The position numbers and the translations under genes were made by a program. Shown piece after piece: positions 33,969 through 43,018 of a stretch of DNA of 64,000 bases (positions within the stretch are counted from its first letter, which is position 1; every line of letters begins with the position of its first letter). The stretch covers positions 58,872 through 122,871 of the forward strand of contig JAKQSI010000021.1 in NCBI GenBank assembly GCA_029570205.1, in the 5' to 3' direction. Source of the stretch: Candidatus Omnitrophota bacterium (GTDB taxonomy: Bacteria; Hinthialibacterota; Hinthialibacteria; Hinthialibacterales; JAKPRU01). The notes below the pieces were generated by a model. It was not told the DNA's origin. It made no database searches and saw only the letters and a program-made list of their open reading frames with translations.

Positions 33969-35921
33969 TCATAATGGCTGCAAACCAAGCCGCTGTTCCG
34001 CTGCATGCAAAATCGCTCCCAATGTCTCTTTATAGGACATCCCGATCAGCTTCGCCATTTTCACAAGATGCCCGTCCCAGCACCATCCCGGGTTCGGGTT
34101 CACCTCCAGCAACTTCGGAATCCCTTCCGCGTTCAAACGCCAATCCAACCGCGCATAATCTCGACATTCCAGTCGCTCAAACAGACGCAATGAGGCCGCA
34201 ATCAGGAACTTCTCCGTCTCTTCCGGAAGATTCGCCGGGATAGACTGAAGCCGTGCATACGGTGAACTCGGGTCCCACTTCGCCTCATATCCGCAGATCT
34301 TCGGAAGATTCGGAGGCAACGCCGAATAATCCTCTTCAATAATCGGCAGCACCATGTAAGAGTCCGGCGGATTCCCGATGATCCCGACACTCAGGTCTTT
34401 GCCGGTCAGGAATTCCTCAACGAGAACAGGCTTGTCGTAACCGAATTTCTCCCGGATGTCCGTAATGGCATTCACCAAGTCTTCCGCGTTGTTCGCGATA
34501 CTCTTCTGGGTAATCCCGAAGCTGGAATCCCCAAAGTTGGGTTTCACAATCGCAGGAAACCCGAACGCAATCTCCGAACTGGTATCCTCCGGCTTTACCA
34601 GCCAGGCTTCCGGAACGGGGATATCCATCTCTTTCGCCAATCCGCGTGTCAACGACTTGTCATAGCAGATCCCCAGGCATTGAGGCCCGGCGCCTGAATA
34701 CGGAATACCAAGAACTTCAAGCAGCGCAGGCACATGGAGCTCATACCGTGCATTATTGCAAAAGCCCTCATCGCACAAATTCACGACAAAATCAGCCTTC
34801 CCTTTCAGGTTCCTCAACTCGTTTAAAAGCGTGTCGTGGTTGTCCAGGTAGTAGAACCGATAATCGCTCAATTCACGCAGCGCGCCCTTCATTTGGTCGA
34901 GTGTATAAAAGTCGTCATCATCAAAAACATTCTGCGGCTTGAGGATGTCGATCTTGCGGGGATCCCCCGTAACCACGGCCACATTCCGAATCGCCTTTTT
35001 CGACCGCTTCTTGGGAGTCCACTCTTTCTTGACAACAGCGGTCAGAATGATTCGCCGTTTCATCATCCCGAGATCCTGGTTCCGCCGTGAGTCCGGCGAA
35101 TAAGACCCATGCAACGCGAAATCCGTGAATCCCACGGTTTTCAGCAACTCTTCCAGAGACCCCGGTGTATAAAGTCGCTCCGCGTAAAAATGATCCGCAA
35201 TCACACCTTTTTTGATATGAGTGACCACCTCTCGCGAGATAATCCGCTGCCCATCGAGCGACAGCGAACGCTCCCGACAAACAAAAAGATCCTTGTCGAT
35301 CCATTCCCAGGATCGCGGATCAAAGTTCGCCTTGAGATACTCGCCGTCGGCTACATCCATCAGAACACGTCCCCAGGGTTTCAACACGCGAAACACTTCG
35401 CTCAGCACCTTCAGGTCTTCCTGCACGGTCTCGAAAAAACCGAAGCTGTTCCCCAGGATCATCACGACGTCGAAAGTATCCGATGGATACGGTAGCTTGC
35501 GTGCATCGCCCTCTCGGAACCGGGTTGTCAGACCGATCTTTCTCGCGTCCTGACGCGCCTTCCGGATCAAATAGTGCGAGCGGTCCAACCCCTCCACATT
35601 GATGAATCCCCGCCGGGCCATCTCCAGCGAATGCCGACCCTGTCCACAGCAGAGATCCAGAACCCTGTCCTCCGGTGACAAGTCCAGAATGCCCGTGAAG
35701 AATCCGATCTCGGTGCTGGTGATCTGGCTGTCATCCACCAGGTCCGCATCGGTCTTAATATACAATGAATTAAAAATGCGCCGCCACCAGTCAGGTTGGA
35801 CATACTCCTCCATATTCGCAACGGACCCCAGGCATTTTGAAGAACCGTTGCCGTTGCCGTTCCCATTACCACCTCTCTTGCGAAGAGCTGATTCAGCGAG
35901 GGAATTGCCTGTATTCTGCAT
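33969..35921 (-). CDS. Methyltransferase / D-Ala-D-Ala ligase-like ATP-grasp fusion protein
   Basis: A 650-residue two-enzyme fusion. Residues about 40-305 form a class I SAM methyltransferase: VLDLCCGQGRHSLEMARRG (motif I), VEGLDRS, and FDVVMILGNSFGFFETVQED (motif IV region). After a basic linker (KKEWTPKKRSKKAIRN), residues about 325-640 form an ATP-grasp ligase of the D-Ala-D-Ala ligase type: FPAIVKPNFGDSSFGITQKS for ATP, VLVEEFLTGKDLSVGI, and the metal ligands in YARLDWRLNAEG with LLEVNPNPGW. The N-terminus has a GNGNGNG low-complexity run. Such a chain could methylate and then amide-couple an amino-acid-like substrate; the substrates are unknown. MFS and TetR genes lie upstream in the same cluster. 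Confidence 0.85.
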   Translation of the reverse strand: MQNTGNSLAESALRKRGGNGNGNGNGSSKCLGSVANMEEYVQPDWWRRIFNSLYIKTDADLVDDSQITSTEIGFFTGILDLSPEDRVLDLCCGQGRHSLEMARRGFINVEGLDRSHYLIRKARQDARKIGLTTRFREGDARKLPYPSDTFDVVMILGNSFGFFETVQEDLKVLSEVFRVLKPWGRVLMDVADGEYLKANFDPRSWEWIDKDLFVCRERSLSLDGQRIISREVVTHIKKGVIADHFYAERLYTPGSLEELLKTVGFTDFALHGSYSPDSRRNQDLGMMKRRIILTAVVKKEWTPKKRSKKAIRNVAVVTGDPRKIDILKPQNVFDDDDFYTLDQMKGALRELSDYRFYYLDNHDTLLNELRNLKGKADFVVNLCDEGFCNNARYELHVPALLEVLGIPYSGAGPQCLGICYDKSLTRGLAKEMDIPVPEAWLVKPEDTSSEIAFGFPAIVKPNFGDSSFGITQKSIANNAEDLVNAITDIREKFGYDKPVLVEEFLTGKDLSVGIIGNPPDSYMVLPIIEEDYSALPPNLPKICGYEAKWDPSSPYARLQSIPANLPEETEKFLIAASLRLFERLECRDYARLDWRLNAEGIPKLLEVNPNPGWCWDGHLVKMAKLIGMSYKETLGAILHAAEQRLGLQPL

Positions 35922-35942
35922 CTGTGGGTTGTTCCTTTCCCA

Positions 35943-36200
35943 TTAGGATCGATTTGTCGCCTCTTTCGGCAAAAATATTAAGAAAACTCCCGGCTTGTTG
36001 CCGATAGACCCGATTCCGTGCCGAAGGTTTGATCTCCCACCGGCCTCCTCCAGCCACAGAACGATCTTGACGATCTCCTGTCGGGCTTCTTCGAATTGTC
36101 GTTGTTGTAAGGACCTCTCCGAATTTGACCTCACCTCCTGGTCTGTGCCCTCGCGCGCCTGTTCGCGCCGCAGGTTGCTCTCAACCGATGTATAAATCAT
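35943..36200 (-). CDS. Small coupled ORF, 85 residues, unknown function
   Basis: The ATG overlaps the MFS gene's stop in a TGATG arrangement and the stop lies 21 bases before the next start, so it fits exactly into the operon. The protein is highly charged (RREQAREGTDQEVRSNSERS) with an amphipathic helix (FEEARQEIVKIVLWLEEAGG) and a hydrophobic end (VFLIFLPKEA). No family is recognised. It could be a small partner of the fusion enzyme, a peptide substrate, or a chance frame. Position is the main evidence. Confidence 0.45.
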   Translation of the reverse strand: MIYTSVESNLRREQAREGTDQEVRSNSERSLQQRQFEEARQEIVKIVLWLEEAGGRSNLRHGIGSIGNKPGVFLIFLPKEATNRS

Positions 36201-37801
36201 CAAGAAGCAATTTGCTGCCGAAAGGCAGGCCGCTCTTTTTCATTATCGCTCTCTAATTCCGTTTGTCGGTCGGGCCGAAAAAACACGCTTCTGCCGACCC
36301 ACCTGCGCCGCCCTGGAAATCGACTCATTTTTTGTGCCTGCGGATATTCCTGTTCCGGTCGGTTTCTTTGGTCTGTGTTCCTCCCGACTGTCTCCGCTCC
36401 AAGCAGCTGTGAAATCCCAAGTATCCGGCCCCATCGCCCCAACCATTCCCGTGGCGCTTCCCACGGGAGTTCGTCCGCAATCGCCCTTGCCGTGTCCCGT
36501 ATGCACTCCGCAATTGAACGTGTACTCCGGTCAAAGGTCAATGACCAATGCGCCACCAGGATGATTGCCGCCAATCGTCCCAGCGAAGAAAGCACAAAGG
36601 TCAAATGGTAATGCAGAAACTGAAATGTTCCGATCTCGAAAAGTACCTGAGGCAGGAAGGTTGTGATTAAACCTCCGGTCATCGAGCCGAGCACAAAAGA
36701 CGGCCCGGAGAAAAATCCCAGCAACCCGTAGGCATATTGACGTTCGCTTTGTCCACACAAACGCTGAGGCCAGCTGAATACGGCCATATTGAACCCCGCC
36801 CAGCCGATCCCGCCCAGCACCGATGCCACCCACACCGGCCATACGAATCCAGGATGACTGGGAACCCACACCCACACATGCAACGCCACCAGCATCCCGC
36901 TGGCAATCAGTACCGCCCTGTCTCCAACCTGGTCCAGCGCCCGTCCCCACAAACGACTTGCCGCCAGCGCCGTCATGCTGGACAATAGCGCCTGGTATCC
37001 CATCCCCGCCGGCGACATGTGCAACACACGCACCATGTGGACCCCGAATAACGCCGATGCCACTCCCAGGGAATACTGCCAGAACGAATAAAATTGTATG
37101 AACTTCCGTAACGCAGGTTTTGTCCTTAACGGCGCTATCAACTGCCGCGCGGAAATTCGAGGCAAAGGCATCATCTTCGGCTCGTATTGACGAAGCAGCA
37201 TCCAGGCCGAAAATGCCGCCGACGCAATCGCCACACCAAAACAGATCGTGTATCCCAACCGGCCCATCCCATGCGAACGAAACTGTGACAAAAACTGGGA
37301 CCCGATAAACAACGCGATCAGCGAAGTCAGTCCCAGGTACGTGTTTCGTAAACCATAGTAAGAGCCTCGGATTGTAGTCGGCACCAGGTCCGTCATCCAG
37401 GAAAACCAGGCATTCGCGGCAATAACCGCGCATATATTCGCGCCGAACAACACGAACACCATCAGGGCTTGTCGTACAGCAGGGGACCAGTCAACGTACA
37501 GGAGACCGATCAGGGCCACCCAGGAAATCCGGTGCAAAACGGAAAACATCGCCGCCACCGGTTTCCGCGCCTGAAGGCGACGGACCAGAATCGGCGACAG
37601 GAAATACGCAAACTGCGTCAAAAACGGAAGGGATTCAACCACACAACATAGAAAATTCGGCGCACCCTGGTCGAGAACATAGTTGGTCAGAAAGATGCCC
37701 TGCGTAAGTACCATGTGAATGGTCGCAAACACGGCCTCAACCGTCGAGCACTTCAGACCCGACCGGATCGATTCCATTTCACTTCGGAGATCTCGTCTCA
37801 T
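36200..37801 (-). CDS. MFS-type transporter
   Basis: A membrane protein with about twelve predicted helices, for example FATIHMVLTQGIFLTNYVL, ALMVFVLFGANICAVIAANA and FSGPSFVLGSMTGGLITTFL. The loop between helices 4 and 5 has RGSYYGLRNTYLGLTSLIAL, a typical MFS cytoplasmic-loop pattern. It lies just after tetR and ends at a coupled small ORF, which points to an exporter regulated by TetR. I prefer the ATG at 37801; a TTG at 37825 would overlap the tetR stop by four bases. The last 120 residues are soluble and basic, unusual for an MFS exporter. Confidence 0.8.
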   Translation of the reverse strand: MRRDLRSEMESIRSGLKCSTVEAVFATIHMVLTQGIFLTNYVLDQGAPNFLCCVVESLPFLTQFAYFLSPILVRRLQARKPVAAMFSVLHRISWVALIGLLYVDWSPAVRQALMVFVLFGANICAVIAANAWFSWMTDLVPTTIRGSYYGLRNTYLGLTSLIALFIGSQFLSQFRSHGMGRLGYTICFGVAIASAAFSAWMLLRQYEPKMMPLPRISARQLIAPLRTKPALRKFIQFYSFWQYSLGVASALFGVHMVRVLHMSPAGMGYQALLSSMTALAASRLWGRALDQVGDRAVLIASGMLVALHVWVWVPSHPGFVWPVWVASVLGGIGWAGFNMAVFSWPQRLCGQSERQYAYGLLGFFSGPSFVLGSMTGGLITTFLPQVLFEIGTFQFLHYHLTFVLSSLGRLAAIILVAHWSLTFDRSTRSIAECIRDTARAIADELPWEAPREWLGRWGRILGISQLLGAETVGRNTDQRNRPEQEYPQAQKMSRFPGRRRWVGRSVFFRPDRQTELESDNEKERPAFRQQIAS

Positions 37802-37821
37802 CTCAATACAACGAAAAACTA

Positions 37822-38481
37822 TCAATCTCCATTAAGATTCAATATCTCTTCTATTTCACCCTCCAGGAGAAACGCCGATGAGGTCGCCACAAATGCGCGA
37901 CGAAGCGATTCCCGACTCTTCTCCGTCTCCTCCGCCGCAATCCCGTCCACTGCAAACGAAAACAGTCCCGACACAAATCCCGCAATCGCACACGCAAGTC
38001 GGCGGATCCGAAGGGGCGCCACCGGCCTCGCAATAAATCGCTCTACCTCACGACGGATTCCCTCCAGATAATTTAAATACGGCGCTTCGAACTCTTGTGG
38101 CGTATCCTGCTGTACTTGGGGAAAAACTCGCCTTTGAAACAGCAGCAAAAACTCGTTCGGATGTTCCTGGAAGAATTTCGAATGCGCCTGGATCAGACCC
38201 TCCACCGCTTCATCCAAACTCCGACATTCCCTCTCTGCCTCCGAGATCCGCTCCAACAAATGGCCCACGGCGTCCTCCGCGAGCGCCGTGGCAAGCGCTT
38301 CCTTATTCGTGAAATGTCGATAAAAAGTTCCCTTGCCGACATCGGCACGCTCTGTGATCTCTTCAATGGCGGTGTTTTCAATTCCAGACTCAATGAACAG
38401 AGCAAGCGAGGCCTCTTTCAGGCGCTGACGGGTCTGAAGGGCACGTCGCGTTGCACGGCCCAGTGATCCATTCTCTGCCAT
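37822..38481 (-). CDS. TetR-family transcriptional regulator
   Basis: A 219-residue regulator. The N-terminal helix-turn-helix (residues about 10-60) is standard: RLKEASLALFIESGIENTAI, EEITERADVGKGTFYRHFTN, KEALATALAED. The C-terminal ligand domain is all-helical and divergent. It is the first gene of a minus-strand cluster with the MFS transporter directly downstream (its stop overlaps or lies 20 bases before the transporter start), the usual layout of autoregulated efflux systems. Inverted-repeat operator candidates lie 30-80 bases upstream. Confidence 0.92.
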   Translation of the reverse strand: MAENGSLGRATRRALQTRQRLKEASLALFIESGIENTAIEEITERADVGKGTFYRHFTNKEALATALAEDAVGHLLERISEAERECRSLDEAVEGLIQAHSKFFQEHPNEFLLLFQRRVFPQVQQDTPQEFEAPYLNYLEGIRREVERFIARPVAPLRIRRLACAIAGFVSGLFSFAVDGIAAEETEKSRESLRRAFVATSSAFLLEGEIEEILNLNGD

Positions 38482-38510
38482 TTTCCCTTAGTCTCTCTTT
38501 CGGACCATTA

Positions 38511-38561
38511 AGTCATGTGTGACCGCAAAGTCACCATAGATAATGATAGTCACAGATGACT
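38511..38561. promoter_or_regulatory. Candidate TetR operator pair
   Basis: AGTCATGTGTGACC (38511-38524) and AGTCACAGATGACT (38548-38561) are inverted copies of one 14-base sequence with two mismatches, spaced by 23 bases with a third half-site (AAGTCACC) between. They lie just upstream of tetR, where autoregulatory operators are expected. Confidence 0.55.
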
Positions 38562-39252
38562 TTGAGTTCAACGAAAAGCCGCCATTTCTTGTAACGGTCA
38601 TCAGCGATCATTGACAAGAACCCATCTCTCTATACGGATAAACTGACATACCTGGACCGGTTTCCGTGACAAGGGTACAATATGATGTAGATTATGCAAG
38701 TGTTGGGACACAAAATATGGAGAAAAGAATATCAACCACGATTTCCTCCCGCTCCGTTGACAGCCTGCTCAAGGTTCGTAGAATACCCTGCAACCCTATG
38801 GAGTAACTGATATAGCGATGCTCTCAAAAAACGCGGAGTATGCCCCCCGCACCCTTCCGGCTTTCACAAAAAACCATGATCAGAGTCTTTTTTGATCTCG
38901 AAACCGGCAGAAAGGGAGAAAATCCCTGACAACTTCCTTGAGTTAATTCTTCTCAAATTGAGAAAGTTGGGATTTCTGCTCAACAAAAAAGGAAGATGAA
39001 AGACGTTTGGGATGCAACTTACCGGATTCTCAATAGCAGGGCTTTGGCGGATATACTCCCTCTGGTCGATCACGCCACGGAAACGAAGATCGAACACCCT
39101 TGGCAGCGGATCGGATTGATTATTGTGTAATCTAATAAAATGTATTCAAAAATACTCTGTTTCGGTCAAGACCATCGATTTCAACTCCAATCCCAACAAG
39201 AACAGAAATCTGCGTCTTTTCCAGTCCACCGCAGTAGACAGGGAGTTTTGTG
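38562..39252. other. Divergent intergenic region between tetR and hoxE
   Basis: No confident gene in about 690 bases. A perfect TTCTCAA-A-TTGAGAA palindrome lies at 38950-38964, a possible regulator site for the hydrogenase operon. A 44-codon ORF at 38996-39130 (MKDVWDATYRILNSRALADI) has a marginal ribosome-binding site and is unconvincing. The region becomes AT-rich at 39115-39160, suitable for a promoter, but I cannot place clear -35/-10 boxes. Confidence 0.4.
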
Positions 39253-39798
39253 ATGCCCGAACCCGCAATGGATCCCAAAGTGGATCACGCTTTTCTTGAT
39301 AACCTCATTACGCAATATCGCCACAAACCCGGAGCGCTCCTGGCCATTCTGGAAAGCGCACAGGATCACCATCCGCGCAAGTATCTGACAAAGGAGACTC
39401 TGGAATACATCGGCAAGGAAATCGGAGTGTCCCGGTCTCAGATATACAATGTCGTAACCTTTTACTCTTTTTTTAATCTGACTCCCCAAGGTGACCACAG
39501 CATCACAATCTGCCGGGGAACTGCCTGTCATGCCAGGGGATCAAAGAAAATACTCGATTTCGTGAAGAACATGCTCCAACTCCAGGAAACCAATTCCGGC
39601 TACGCAGATAAATTGTGTCTCACCACCCCGGACAACCGATTCACCGTCAGAACAGTGGCCTGTTTCGGCCAGTGCGCACTGGCCCCCGTCGTTTCCGTCG
39701 ATGAACGCATCTACGGTTATATGACTTGCCGGAAAATCCGGGAAATTATCGAAAAATTGGATCGTGAGCCGGTGGAGCCGGTCCCGCTGTTTATCTGA
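39253..39798 (+). CDS. hoxE: NAD-linked [NiFe]-hydrogenase diaphorase subunit HoxE
   Basis: A NuoE-like thioredoxin-fold [2Fe-2S] protein of 181 residues. The N-terminal helical part is family-typical (HPRKYLTKETLEYIGKEIGV, then YNVVTFYSFFNLTPQG). The cluster ligands are Cys87 and Cys92 (CRGTACHARG) and Cys137 and Cys141 (ACFGQCALAP). The ATG at 39253 has a GGGAG site 8 bases upstream. As first gene of hoxEFUYH it is expected to pass electrons within the diaphorase module. Alone it could also be called NuoE, but the hydrogenase genes downstream decide the name. Confidence 0.9.
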   Translation: MPEPAMDPKVDHAFLDNLITQYRHKPGALLAILESAQDHHPRKYLTKETLEYIGKEIGVSRSQIYNVVTFYSFFNLTPQGDHSITICRGTACHARGSKKILDFVKNMLQLQETNSGYADKLCLTTPDNRFTVRTVACFGQCALAPVVSVDERIYGYMTCRKIREIIEKLDREPVEPVPLFI

Positions 39799-39859
39799 AT
39801 GCCGGTTCCGATAAAACCGGCAGGAGCGCCACAAGAATGGACAAATCTGAGGAACCGTC

Positions 39860-42800
39860 ATGAGCGATATGCGAATCAATGATCTCAATATGCTCCACGT
39901 TGTTCAGGAAGCGGGTATGAGCAAACTCCTGCCCGGAAAACCCCGCATTGCTGTGGGGATGGGCACCTGCGGTATCGGCAACGGCGCACAGGAGGTTTAC
40001 GACCTCTTCTATCACGAACTGCACAACCAGGGGGTTGATGCCTATCTCACAAAGGTGGGCTGCTTCGGATTCTGCGCAGAGGAACCTCTGGTCAATGTAT
40101 TCGTCCAGGGCTATCCCCTGCTGATTCTTCACCGAGTCACCCCCGATGACATCAAAGGCATTGTTGACCTGGTCGCAGAGAGAAAACCGCCGGTCAACAA
40201 AATCCTTTGCAAAATTGAGGAGTGGAATCACCTCACCGAACGCGTTACCTACGGTCATGGAATCCCTGAGGTTCCCACATGGGACGAGATCCCATTCTAC
40301 CGATATCAGAAAAAAATCGTTCTTCGAAATTGTGGACTGACCAATCCCGAGGAAATTGACGAATACATCGGAATCGGCGGATACCAGGCGCTCTATAAAG
40401 CCCTCTATGAAATGTCCCCGGATCAGGTCCTGGATGAAATTAAAAAATCGAAGCTCCGGGGACGAGGCGGAGCCGGGTATCCCACAGGGATCAAATGGGA
40501 ACTCCTGAAACGCGCAAAAGGTGACCGAAAATACCTGGTCTGCAACGCCGATGAGGGGGATCCGGGCGCGTACATGAATCGCAATGAAATCGAGGGCGAC
40601 CCCCACATGTTACTGGAGGGGATGATTATCGGCGCGTATGCGACCGGCGCAACCGAGGGGGTAATCTACATGCGGGCGGAATATCCGCTCGCCGTGGAAC
40701 GGCTGAAACGTGCCATCGCCCAGGCACGCAACCATGGTCTTCTCGGCGAGGGGATCATGGGAACCCCCCTCTCCTTCGAGGTACACGTGGTGGAAGGCGC
40801 TGGGGCTTTCGTCTGTGGCGAAGAAACCGCCCTGATGGCCTCCATTGAGGGAAATGCCGGAAGACCGCGACCCCGCCCCCCATTCCCCGCGGATAAAGGT
40901 CTTTGGGGCTACCCGACCAACATCAACAATGTCGAAACCTGGTTCAACATCCCTATCATCATTGCCAAAGGCGCCTGGTGGTTCGCTCAAACGGGCAATG
41001 CGACCAGCCCCGGCACGAAAGTATTTTCTCTCGTCGGCAAAATCAAAAACACCGGCCTGGTTGAACTTCCCCTGGGATCGCCTCTTCACACCATTGTCTA
41101 CTCAATCGGCGAGGGAACCGGCACCAGGCGCAAGGTGAAAGGCGTCCAGACCGGCGGACCTTCCGGCGGATGTATCCCCGCCGAACTCTTCAATACCCCG
41201 GTAGACTATGAATCCCTCGCGTCTCTTCGCTCCATCATGGGTTCCGGCGGGATGGTCGTGCTGGACGATGATAACTGCATGGTCGATGTCGCGCGGTACT
41301 TCCTGGAATTCACTCATTCCGAATCCTGCGGCAAGTGTATTCCCTGTCGCGTGGGGCTGGACCATGCTTTGCGCATCCTGACCGATGTCACCGAAGGCAA
41401 AGCCGGCCCCAACGATCTCGAAGAACTCAACAATCTTGGCCGCGTAATTCGTGATACGGCTCTTTGCGGTCTCGGACAAACCGGTCCGAATCCGGTTCTG
41501 ACCACCTTAAGGCATTTCCGTCTGGAATACGAGGAACACATCTTGCAGGGCCGATGCCGGGCCGGAATCTGTGAGCATCTGTTTCTTTCTCCTTGTGAAA
41601 ACAGCTGTCCGCTCCACATGAACATTCCGATATTCCTTCAACTGTTCAAGGAAAACCGCCTGCAGGAGGCCTGCGAGCTCATCCAACTTGACAATCCCCT
41701 GCCTGCTTCTACCGGTCGAGTCTGTGAACACCCCTGTGAAATTCGGTGCAGGCGCAAAGACATCGACAGCTCGGTCTCGATTCGGGAGGTCCACCGCTTT
41801 CTGGCTGACCTGATGTTCCGCGACGGGATCCGGAAAATTGTGTTCGACACGCTCCAGGCGCGAAAGTTCCCTCCCACAGGGAAATCGATTGCCGTGGTGG
41901 GCGCCGGACCCGCCGGACTGACCGTTGCCTATTATCTCTGCCTTCTCGGACATGATGTGACAATCTACGAGGCCTTCCCCGAAGCAGGGGGAATGTTGAA
42001 ATACGCGCTACCCGAATATCGTCTTCCCAATTCCGTTGTGGACCGTGAAATCGAATTCATCCGGAACCTGGGTGTCCGTTTCGTTTTCAATACACGGATC
42101 GGCTCAGATAAAAAACTGCTTGAACTCGACCAGGAATACAACATAACCTTTCTCTCAATCGGTACCTGGATCGGCATAACAACCGGTCTGCCCGGCGAGC
42201 ATCTGGAGGGTGTCGTCCACGGTCTCACCTGCTTGGAAGATGTCTCCACTGAAAGGAAGTTCGATCTCGGAAAAAATGTCGTGGTGATCGGCGGCGGGAA
42301 CGTGGCCATTGACGCGGCTCGCACATCCATCCGCAGAGGCTCCGATGTCACCGTAGTCTATCGGCGTGAGGAAGCGGATATGCCTGCGATCCGCGAAGAG
42401 GTTGAAGAGGCCAGGGCCGAGGGGGTCAAGTTTGTCTTTCTTGCCGTACCCAAAAGCATCATCGAAGGCGCTCCCGGTAAAGTGAAGGGCATTGAACTGA
42501 TTAAAACCCGTATTGAAGGATACGAACCGTCCGGACGACGCAAGCAGGTCCCAACCGGTGAGTCGTTCACTATCCCCTGCGATACGGTCATTCTGGCCGT
42601 CGGCGAGCGGGTGGATTCCCAGTTCATTCGAGAATCCAAGATCGAAATCTCCGAGGGGGGGACTGTCATTGTCAATCCGTTCAGTTTCGAAACAAGCGTA
42701 CAAAACGTATTTGCCGGCGGAGATGCCGTTACCGGAGCCTCCAATGTCGCAGAGGCCATGGCAACCGGCAAAAGAGCCGCCGCCTTCATTGATGAACGGC

Positions 42801-43018
42801 TTACAGGACAGAAGCGATTCAAACAACTCTGGCCCTCTTATCCCATCCATAACGATGTCCCACTTGAGCCGCAGGGAGGCGAACGGAACAGTGTTCGGAT
42901 CATTCCGGTTTCAGAACGGCAGGCCAACTTCAACGAGGTTTCTCTGGGATTGATGGATGAACAGGCACATAAAGAATCCATTCGCTGTCTGCGATGCGAT
43001 ATCAAGGAGGCATCCTGA
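39860..43018 (+). CDS. hoxF: HoxF (NuoF-like) fused to a GltD/NfnB-like FAD oxidoreductase
   Basis: A 1052-residue fusion. Residues 25-105 are a small [2Fe-2S] domain (Cys37, Cys68, Cys72). Residues 140-560 are the NuoF/HoxF core: FMN/NADH loops LRGRGGAGYPTGIKW and NADEGDPGAYMNRNEIEGDP, and the N3 4Fe-4S ligands ESCGKCIPCRVG (about 489-495) with TALCGLGQ (about 535). From about 575 a GltD-like part begins: Cys-rich segment CENSCPLHM and CEHPCEIRCRR for 4Fe-4S clusters, FAD loop VVGAGPAGLTVAYYLCLLGH near 679, and NAD(P) loop VIGGGNVAIDAARTSIRRGS near 808. The end has RCLRCD. A HoxF of usual length would end near 560. A GAGGAA site precedes the ATG. Confidence 0.9.
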   Translation: MSDMRINDLNMLHVVQEAGMSKLLPGKPRIAVGMGTCGIGNGAQEVYDLFYHELHNQGVDAYLTKVGCFGFCAEEPLVNVFVQGYPLLILHRVTPDDIKGIVDLVAERKPPVNKILCKIEEWNHLTERVTYGHGIPEVPTWDEIPFYRYQKKIVLRNCGLTNPEEIDEYIGIGGYQALYKALYEMSPDQVLDEIKKSKLRGRGGAGYPTGIKWELLKRAKGDRKYLVCNADEGDPGAYMNRNEIEGDPHMLLEGMIIGAYATGATEGVIYMRAEYPLAVERLKRAIAQARNHGLLGEGIMGTPLSFEVHVVEGAGAFVCGEETALMASIEGNAGRPRPRPPFPADKGLWGYPTNINNVETWFNIPIIIAKGAWWFAQTGNATSPGTKVFSLVGKIKNTGLVELPLGSPLHTIVYSIGEGTGTRRKVKGVQTGGPSGGCIPAELFNTPVDYESLASLRSIMGSGGMVVLDDDNCMVDVARYFLEFTHSESCGKCIPCRVGLDHALRILTDVTEGKAGPNDLEELNNLGRVIRDTALCGLGQTGPNPVLTTLRHFRLEYEEHILQGRCRAGICEHLFLSPCENSCPLHMNIPIFLQLFKENRLQEACELIQLDNPLPASTGRVCEHPCEIRCRRKDIDSSVSIREVHRFLADLMFRDGIRKIVFDTLQARKFPPTGKSIAVVGAGPAGLTVAYYLCLLGHDVTIYEAFPEAGGMLKYALPEYRLPNSVVDREIEFIRNLGVRFVFNTRIGSDKKLLELDQEYNITFLSIGTWIGITTGLPGEHLEGVVHGLTCLEDVSTERKFDLGKNVVVIGGGNVAIDAARTSIRRGSDVTVVYRREEADMPAIREEVEEARAEGVKFVFLAVPKSIIEGAPGKVKGIELIKTRIEGYEPSGRRKQVPTGESFTIPCDTVILAVGERVDSQFIRESKIEISEGGTVIVNPFSFETSVQNVFAGGDAVTGASNVAEAMATGKRAAAFIDERLTGQKRFKQLWPSYPIHNDVPLEPQGGERNSVRIIPVSERQANFNEVSLGLMDEQAHKESIRCLRCDIKEAS

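Noticed and set aside
38864..39097. A 77-residue minus-strand frame in the tetR-hoxE gap
   Set aside because: No ribosome-binding site or domain; composition resembles random intergenic translation.
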